A stretch of DNA of 64,000 bases from Streptomyces candidus. Lineage in GTDB: Bacteria; Actinomycetota; Actinomycetes; Streptomycetales; Streptomycetaceae. Both the position numbers and the translations under genes were made by a program. Below are positions 60,244 through 64,000 of the stretch, in pieces; position 1 is the first letter of the stretch, and the number at the start of each line of letters is the position of its first letter. Under the pieces are notes generated by a model. The model had not been told where the DNA came from and made no database searches. It saw only the letters and a list, made by a program, of their open reading frames with translations. The DNA is taken from positions 1 to 64,000 of the forward strand of contig NZ_JACHEM010000014.1 of assembly GCF_014207445.1 (NCBI RefSeq), read 5' to 3'.

Positions 60244-60914
60244 AGGAGACTTCCGTTGGCGGAGATGGCGTCCGCGTCGACGGGGACCATGTCGTGGGGT
60301 GTGGTGCGGCGGCCCGCGGCGGCCCCGGGCGGTGCGGCGAGTACCGCGTCGAAGGCTTCGCACAACAGGTGGACGGCGACGAGGTGGGTCTCCTGCACGG
60401 TCGCCGTGGTGTCGCCCTCGACGCAGAGCGCTTCGTCGGCGGCTTCGCCCAGCGGGTTGGGGCCGGGGCCGGTGAGTGCCCAGACGCGCAGTCCGGCGGC
60501 CCGGCCCGCCATCGCGGCTGCGATCAGGTTGGCGCTGCGGCCGGACGTGGACAGCAGGAGCAGGATGTCGCCGGGCCTGCCGTGGGCGGAGACCTGACGG
60601 GCGAACACGTGGTCGAAGCCGTAGTCGTTGCCGATGGCGGTCATGCTGGAGGTTTCCGCGTGCAGGGAGATGGCCGAGTAGGCCGGTCGTTCCCGCTGGT
60701 AGCGGCCCACCAGTTCGGCGGTCAGGTGCTGTGCCTGGGCGGCGCTGCCGCCGTTGCCCGCCGCCAGCAGCCGGCTGCCGGCGGGCAGTGCGGCGGCGAG
60801 CCGGCCGCCCCAGTCCGCGATCCGGCCGAGGCCGTCCCGGCACAGCAGGCCGAGCGCTCGCTCCAGGGACCGGCAGTGCAGCTGCGCGGCGTCGAGTGCA
60901 GGGGATTCGCTCAT
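60240..60914 (-). CDS. gmhA: Sedoheptulose-7-phosphate isomerase
   Basis: A 224-residue SIS-domain enzyme. GNGGSAAQAQHLTAELVGRY, MTAIGNDYGFDHVFARQV, LLLSTSGRSANLIAAAMAG and TVQETHLVAVHLLCE. Zinc-site residues of GmhA (His61, Glu65, Gln172, His180 in E. coli) line up here with His63, Glu67, Gln174 and His182. It converts sedoheptulose 7-phosphate to D-glycero-D-manno-heptose 7-phosphate, first step of ADP-heptose. First gene of the gmhA-hldE-GT9 unit. Confidence 0.95.
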   Translation of the reverse strand: MSESPALDAAQLHCRSLERALGLLCRDGLGRIADWGGRLAAALPAGSRLLAAGNGGSAAQAQHLTAELVGRYQRERPAYSAISLHAETSSMTAIGNDYGFDHVFARQVSAHGRPGDILLLLSTSGRSANLIAAAMAGRAAGLRVWALTGPGPNPLGEAADEALCVEGDTTATVQETHLVAVHLLCEAFDAVLAAPPGAAAGRRTTPHDMVPVDADAISANGSLL

Positions 60915-61063
60915 ACGGATCGGGCGTACCGCGCCTTGACGGGCGGCGGGCCCGCACCTCCTTCGGGTGTCGGTGCTTGACGATCGGTCGGCGGTCGGTT
61001 CGGTACGGGCATCCGCACCGGGCTGTCCGGTGCGTACCGCACCTGACGGACAGTGCTCACCTG

Positions 61064-61131
61064 CCGGACAGTTCGGTGGGTATTGCAGGCTGACGGACCG
61101 TTCGGTACGGCAGCCCGGCCGGACTGTCCGG
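61064..61131. promoter_or_regulatory. Array of three 13-bp dyads upstream of gmhA
   Basis: CCGGACTGTCCGG (61119-61131) is a perfect palindrome; CCGGACAGTTCGG (61064-61076) and ACGGACCGTTCGG (61093-61105) are close variants. Spacing is 29 and 26 bp. A GC hairpin (61029-61043) flanked by CTGTCCG and CGGACAG lies nearby. Confidence 0.65.
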
Positions 61132-61139
61132 TACCTGCC

Positions 61140-62414
61140 TCACACCGCCCCGACCCCCGTCACACGGGGCAGGGCGTCCAGGACTTCGCAGTAGGCCGCC
61201 TCGGTGGCCGCCGCGACCTGCCCCCAGCCGTAGCGGCGCAGGACCCTGCGCCGGCCGGCCGCGCCGCAGGCCTCACGCAGGGCCCGGTCGCCGAGGAGTT
61301 CGAGGACGGCGCGGGCCAGGGCCTCGGGATCCCCCGGCTCCACCAGGCGGCCCGCGACCGGGTCCGCCACCGTGTCGAGCTGCCCGCCGACGGCGCTGGC
61401 GACGACCGGCCTGCCGCACGCCATCGCCTCCAGCGGCACGATGCCGAACGGTTCGTAGTCCGCGGGGCACAGCACGACGTCGGCCGCGCGCAGGAGCGCC
61501 GGCACCTGGGCGCTCGGTACGCCACCGGTGAAGCGCACCCGGTCCTCGACGCCCGCCTTCCGGGCGAGTGCGCGCAGTCTGCGGACCTCGGCGTCCTCGT
61601 CCAGCCGGTCGGCGGACGGCCCGCCGACCACGAGCAGTTCGGTCTCGGGCAGCAGGGCCAGCGCGGCGATGGAGACCGCCGCGCCCTTGCGCGGCACGAG
61701 GCGCCCCAGCTGGAGCACCTGGTGCCGGTGGGCGCCGCGCGGCGCGGCCGGCCCACGGGGAGTGAACAGTTCCGTGTCGACGCCGCACGGCACGATGCCG
61801 GTCTTGGTGGCGGGAATGCCCATCCTGCCCAGTTCCGCGACCTCGTCCCGGCAGGTGGCGATGATCCGGTCGCAGCCGTGTCCCAGTTCCGTCTCCAGCG
61901 CGATCCGCTGGGGCGGGCTGGAGTCGGCGACTTGCTGGTGGCGCCTCTTCACCGTGCCGAGCGCGTGATACGTGTGCAGCAGGGGAAGGCCGAGTTCGCG
62001 GGTGGCGCGCAGCGCGGCCAGACCGGACATCCAGAAGTGCGAGTGCACCACGTCGGGCAGCGCGCCGCGCCAGGTGCGCGCCAGGTAGCGGCCGAACTCC
62101 GGCATGTGGGGCAGCAGTTCGTCCTTGGGGATCTGCTCGGGCGGGCCCGCGGGCACGTGGTGCACCTCCACTCCCGCACACAGGGGGACGCGTACGGGCA
62201 GACCGGGCGAGTCACGGCGGGTGTAGACGGTCACCCGGTGCCCGCGATCGGCGAGCGCGCCGGCGAGGCAGGCGACGTGCACGTTCTGGCCGCCCGCGTC
62301 GACGCCGCCCAGCGTGGCGAGCGGACTGGCGTGCTCCGAGACGAGGGCGATGGAGAGCGCTCCGGGACCGCCGGGCTCCGCGTCGAGAGCCGCCGGATCG
62401 AGGGTCGAGGTCAT
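61140..62414 (-). CDS. Family 4-like glycosyltransferase
   Basis: A 424-residue GT-B enzyme. ALVSEHASPLATLGGVDAGG, VVHSHFWMSGLAALRATREL, GIVPCGVDTELFTPRGP, VLQLGRLVPRKGAAVSIAAL and DYEPFGIVPLEAMACGRPVV (the E-x7-E NDP-sugar site). It resembles mannosyl/sucrose-synthase-like GT4. Starts at ATG 62414 overlapping the next gene by 4 bp (ATGA). Sugar unknown; could be GDP-mannose or ADP-heptose. Confidence 0.93.
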   Translation of the reverse strand: MTSTLDPAALDAEPGGPGALSIALVSEHASPLATLGGVDAGGQNVHVACLAGALADRGHRVTVYTRRDSPGLPVRVPLCAGVEVHHVPAGPPEQIPKDELLPHMPEFGRYLARTWRGALPDVVHSHFWMSGLAALRATRELGLPLLHTYHALGTVKRRHQQVADSSPPQRIALETELGHGCDRIIATCRDEVAELGRMGIPATKTGIVPCGVDTELFTPRGPAAPRGAHRHQVLQLGRLVPRKGAAVSIAALALLPETELLVVGGPSADRLDEDAEVRRLRALARKAGVEDRVRFTGGVPSAQVPALLRAADVVLCPADYEPFGIVPLEAMACGRPVVASAVGGQLDTVADPVAGRLVEPGDPEALARAVLELLGDRALREACGAAGRRRVLRRYGWGQVAAATEAAYCEVLDALPRVTGVGAV

Positions 62415-63376
62415 GAGGTCGCCTCCGTCAGCACACGCTCCCAGTCGTCGAGGAAGCGCTTGAGTCCGTACCGTTCGAGAGCGGCCTGGCGTGCGCGCGC
62501 GCCGTCCTCGGCCGCGGCCTCCGGTTCCCGCAGGTAGTGCCGGGCCGCCCGGGCGAGCACCTCGGGACGGGTGGAGAGTGTGCCGGTGCCGGGTTTGACG
62601 GCCTCGATCGCCTCGGTGGTGGCGAGTGCCACGACCGGCATACCCAGGTGCATGGCCTCCAGCAGCGAGAGACCGAGGGACGTCCAGCGCACCGGGTGCA
62701 GGTACAGGCGTCGCTGTGCGAGTGCCGCGTGCAGTTCGCTCTGCGGGAGGTCGGCGGTGCGGCAGCGGTCCTCGGGGACGCCCAGGTGTGCGGCCAGGCC
62801 CTCGGTCCGCATCCCGAAGACGTCGAGGGGCGCCGCCTCGCTCAGAGCGGGAAGGAGGTCGGTGCCGGTGTGACGGCCGCGGCGCACCGGCTCGTTGACG
62901 ACGACGGCGGCCCGGGCCAGGCGGCCGGTGTACTGGTGGCCCGGGTCGACGATGCCGTGCTCGATCACCTCGGTGCGGGTGGTGCCGTTGTCCCAGAAGA
63001 GCCGGTTGAAGTGCGTGACGTGCACGAGCGTCAGGTCGTCGCGGCCGGCGCACGGGTGCCGGGTGCGCGGCACGTCGCCGTCCGGGGTGTTGTGCTCCAG
63101 GTACACCGCGGGCACGTCCCGTCCCGGGCGCCGTCCGCCGAGCCAGCGTTCGGCCAGTTCCGCTTCGTGCGGCCGCTGGAGGAGGACCAGGTCCACGTCC
63201 GCGTCGCGCAGTTCACCGGGCGTCATCTCGCGCACCGAGTCGGGCCAGGCGAACGTGCGCGCGCGGCCGAGGCCGTCGGGTCCGCGGTCCGGTGTCACGG
63301 GTACGAGGTAGGTGTGCGGTCCCTGCACGAACGAGGTCGTCCAGGAACCGTGTACGTGCCACAGCAGGATGTTCAT
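62411..63376 (-). CDS. Glycosyltransferase (GT-B fold)
   Basis: A 321-residue protein: ILLWHVHGSWTTSFVQGPHT, VDLVLLQRPHEAELAERWLG, VYLEHNTPDGDVPRTRHP, HFNRLFWDNGTTRTEVIEHG and LHPVRWTSLGLSLLEAMHLG with a GT4-type donor site. It is shorter than usual. Overlaps GT9 and GT4 on either side by 4 bp, so three glycosyltransferases are translated together. Confidence 0.88.
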   Translation of the reverse strand: MNILLWHVHGSWTTSFVQGPHTYLVPVTPDRGPDGLGRARTFAWPDSVREMTPGELRDADVDLVLLQRPHEAELAERWLGGRRPGRDVPAVYLEHNTPDGDVPRTRHPCAGRDDLTLVHVTHFNRLFWDNGTTRTEVIEHGIVDPGHQYTGRLARAAVVVNEPVRRGRHTGTDLLPALSEAAPLDVFGMRTEGLAAHLGVPEDRCRTADLPQSELHAALAQRRLYLHPVRWTSLGLSLLEAMHLGMPVVALATTEAIEAVKPGTGTLSTRPEVLARAARHYLREPEAAAEDGARARQAALERYGLKRFLDDWERVLTEATS

Positions 63377-64000
63377 ACGCTCGCTCCTCGTTCCGTGCCG
63401 GGCGTACGGCCCGTTCCGTTCGGCGGGTGGGACAGGGACGCCGTCGGCGAGGACGGCGACGCGGGCGGACGCGGGTAGGTCCGGGGGGTGGTGGTGCCGT
63501 CGGCCAGCATCGCCACGGCGGCGAGCACCTCGGCGTCCCCCACACCGTCGAGGCAGGGGTGGCCGGGCAGCGGGCAGTTCCGCGCCCTGCTGTCCGCGCA
63601 CTCCTCGCGCTGGTCGCCGAGCAGGACGTGGGGTACGCCGTACGGGCCCCAGCGCTCAGCCGGCACGACCGGCGCGAACAGACTGGCGACGGGTGTTCCG
63701 ACGGCGGCGGCGAGGTGCCCGGGCCCGGTGTTGCCGACCACCGCGACCCGCGCCCCCGCGAGTACGCCCGCCAGTTGCCGCAGATCGGTGTTTCCGCCGA
63801 GGTCGAGGGCGTGCCCCGCGGCGACCCGCGCGGTCAGCTCCCGCTCCGCGGGACCGCCGGTGACCACGACCCGGTGCCCGGCGGCGGCGAGGGCTGCCGC
63901 GGCGCGCCGCGCCCGGTCGGGACTCCACGCGCGGGCGGGCACGGCGGCCCCCGGGTGCAGCACGACATAGGGTCCGCCACCGGTCAGCGAGGTGGTGTCG
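63373..64000 (-). CDS. GT9 (heptosyltransferase-like), 5' end outside window
   Basis: The frame is open to the right edge; about 208 C-terminal residues are seen. GPYVVLHPGAAVPARAWSP, VTGGPAERELTARVAAGHA, LDLGGNTDLRQLAGVLAG and VVGNTGPGHLAAAVGTPVA are close to the GT9 at 52588-53661 (GPYVVLHPGAAAHARAWD), so the two are recent paralogues. ECADSRARNCPLPGHPCLDG is an added Cys-rich stretch. Final 60 residues are Pro/Ser-rich. Confidence 0.9.
   Translation of the reverse strand, partial: DTTSLTGGGPYVVLHPGAAVPARAWSPDRARRAAAALAAAGHRVVVTGGPAERELTARVAAGHALDLGGNTDLRQLAGVLAGARVAVVGNTGPGHLAAAVGTPVASLFAPVVPAERWGPYGVPHVLLGDQREECADSRARNCPLPGHPCLDGVGDAEVLAAVAMLADGTTTPRTYPRPPASPSSPTASLSHPPNGTGRTPGTERGASV

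Noticed and set aside
58210..60597. 795-residue frame antisense to GT9, hldE and gmhA
   Set aside because: Arg/Gly/Ala-rich shadow of well-identified genes.
1..64000. tRNA, rRNA or CRISPR loci
   Set aside because: No cloverleaf-like sequence, rRNA core motif or regular repeat-spacer pattern was seen by eye; a covariance-model scan was not possible here.

Overview
The window reads as chromosomal DNA of a Streptomyces or close relative. Base composition is very GC-rich with strongly GC-biased third codon positions. Gene content is typical of the genus: the melC1-melC2 tyrosinase pair, a snapalysin-type protease, an ANTAR protein, DUF6480 and DUF6207 proteins, a BglC-like enzyme beside a CebEFG-like ABC transporter, and LuxR, XRE-cupin and HxlR regulators. 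No tRNA, rRNA, CRISPR array or replication gene was recognised. Many short single-gene units, broken genes and insertion-sequence remnants suggest accessory or chromosome-arm DNA rather than a core region.

Layout. 1-2015: C-terminal part of a cation:proton antiporter, a His-rich DUF4396 membrane protein and a Cys-rich four-helix copper-binding protein. 2220-5970: an Ig-like domain protein, an NmrA-like reductase divergent from an HxlR regulator, then decayed DNA with a WYL-regulator remnant and an IS701-like transposase remnant. 6084-10122: two membrane-anchored PQQ-like beta-propeller proteins and a four-helix membrane protein. 10724-13120: a frameshifted ECF sigma gene, an IS5-type remnant and the melanin operon. 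13566-21100: small single genes and gene remnants (ANTAR, beta-helix, FGE-like, PPOX/F420-type, cold-shock-like, broken SUKH genes, DUF6207). 21100-29223: sialidase, AGCS symporter, XRE-cupin and AraC regulators, a lipoprotein, an I36-like secreted protein and a snapalysin. 29701-35753: a NarL-type two-component system divergent from an ABC exporter pair, a RibD/DHFR-like reductase and a His-rich methyltransferase. 36200-43517: a sugar regulon. 43557-50424: ArsR/SRPBCC pair, ATP-binding (anti-sigma-like) protein, SH3 protein, DUF6480, VOC, two tiny proteins and a hemerythrin. 50699-64000: a large surface-glycan locus.

Two regions form coherent systems. In the sugar regulon, a LacI-type repressor (42504-43517) is divergent from an operon encoding a sugar-binding lipoprotein, two permeases and a GH1 beta-glucosidase. 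Two copies of a TGGGAACGTTCCCA-type palindrome lie in the divergent promoter. A third copy lies before a Gfo/Idh/MocA dehydrogenase, which probably joins it to the regulon; no transporter ATPase is encoded here, as is usual when the shared MsiK serves.

The glycan locus holds gmhA and hldE, the sedoheptulose-7-phosphate isomerase and bifunctional heptose kinase/nucleotidyltransferase of the ADP-heptose pathway. Around them are three GT9 heptosyltransferase-like genes, two GT2, two GT4-like glycosyltransferases, two SDR-fold proteins and an MFS transporter, mostly in tightly overlapping operons. ADP-heptose machinery in an organism without lipopolysaccharide is the most interesting system in the window. 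One of its SDR proteins appears to have lost the catalytic Tyr and Lys.
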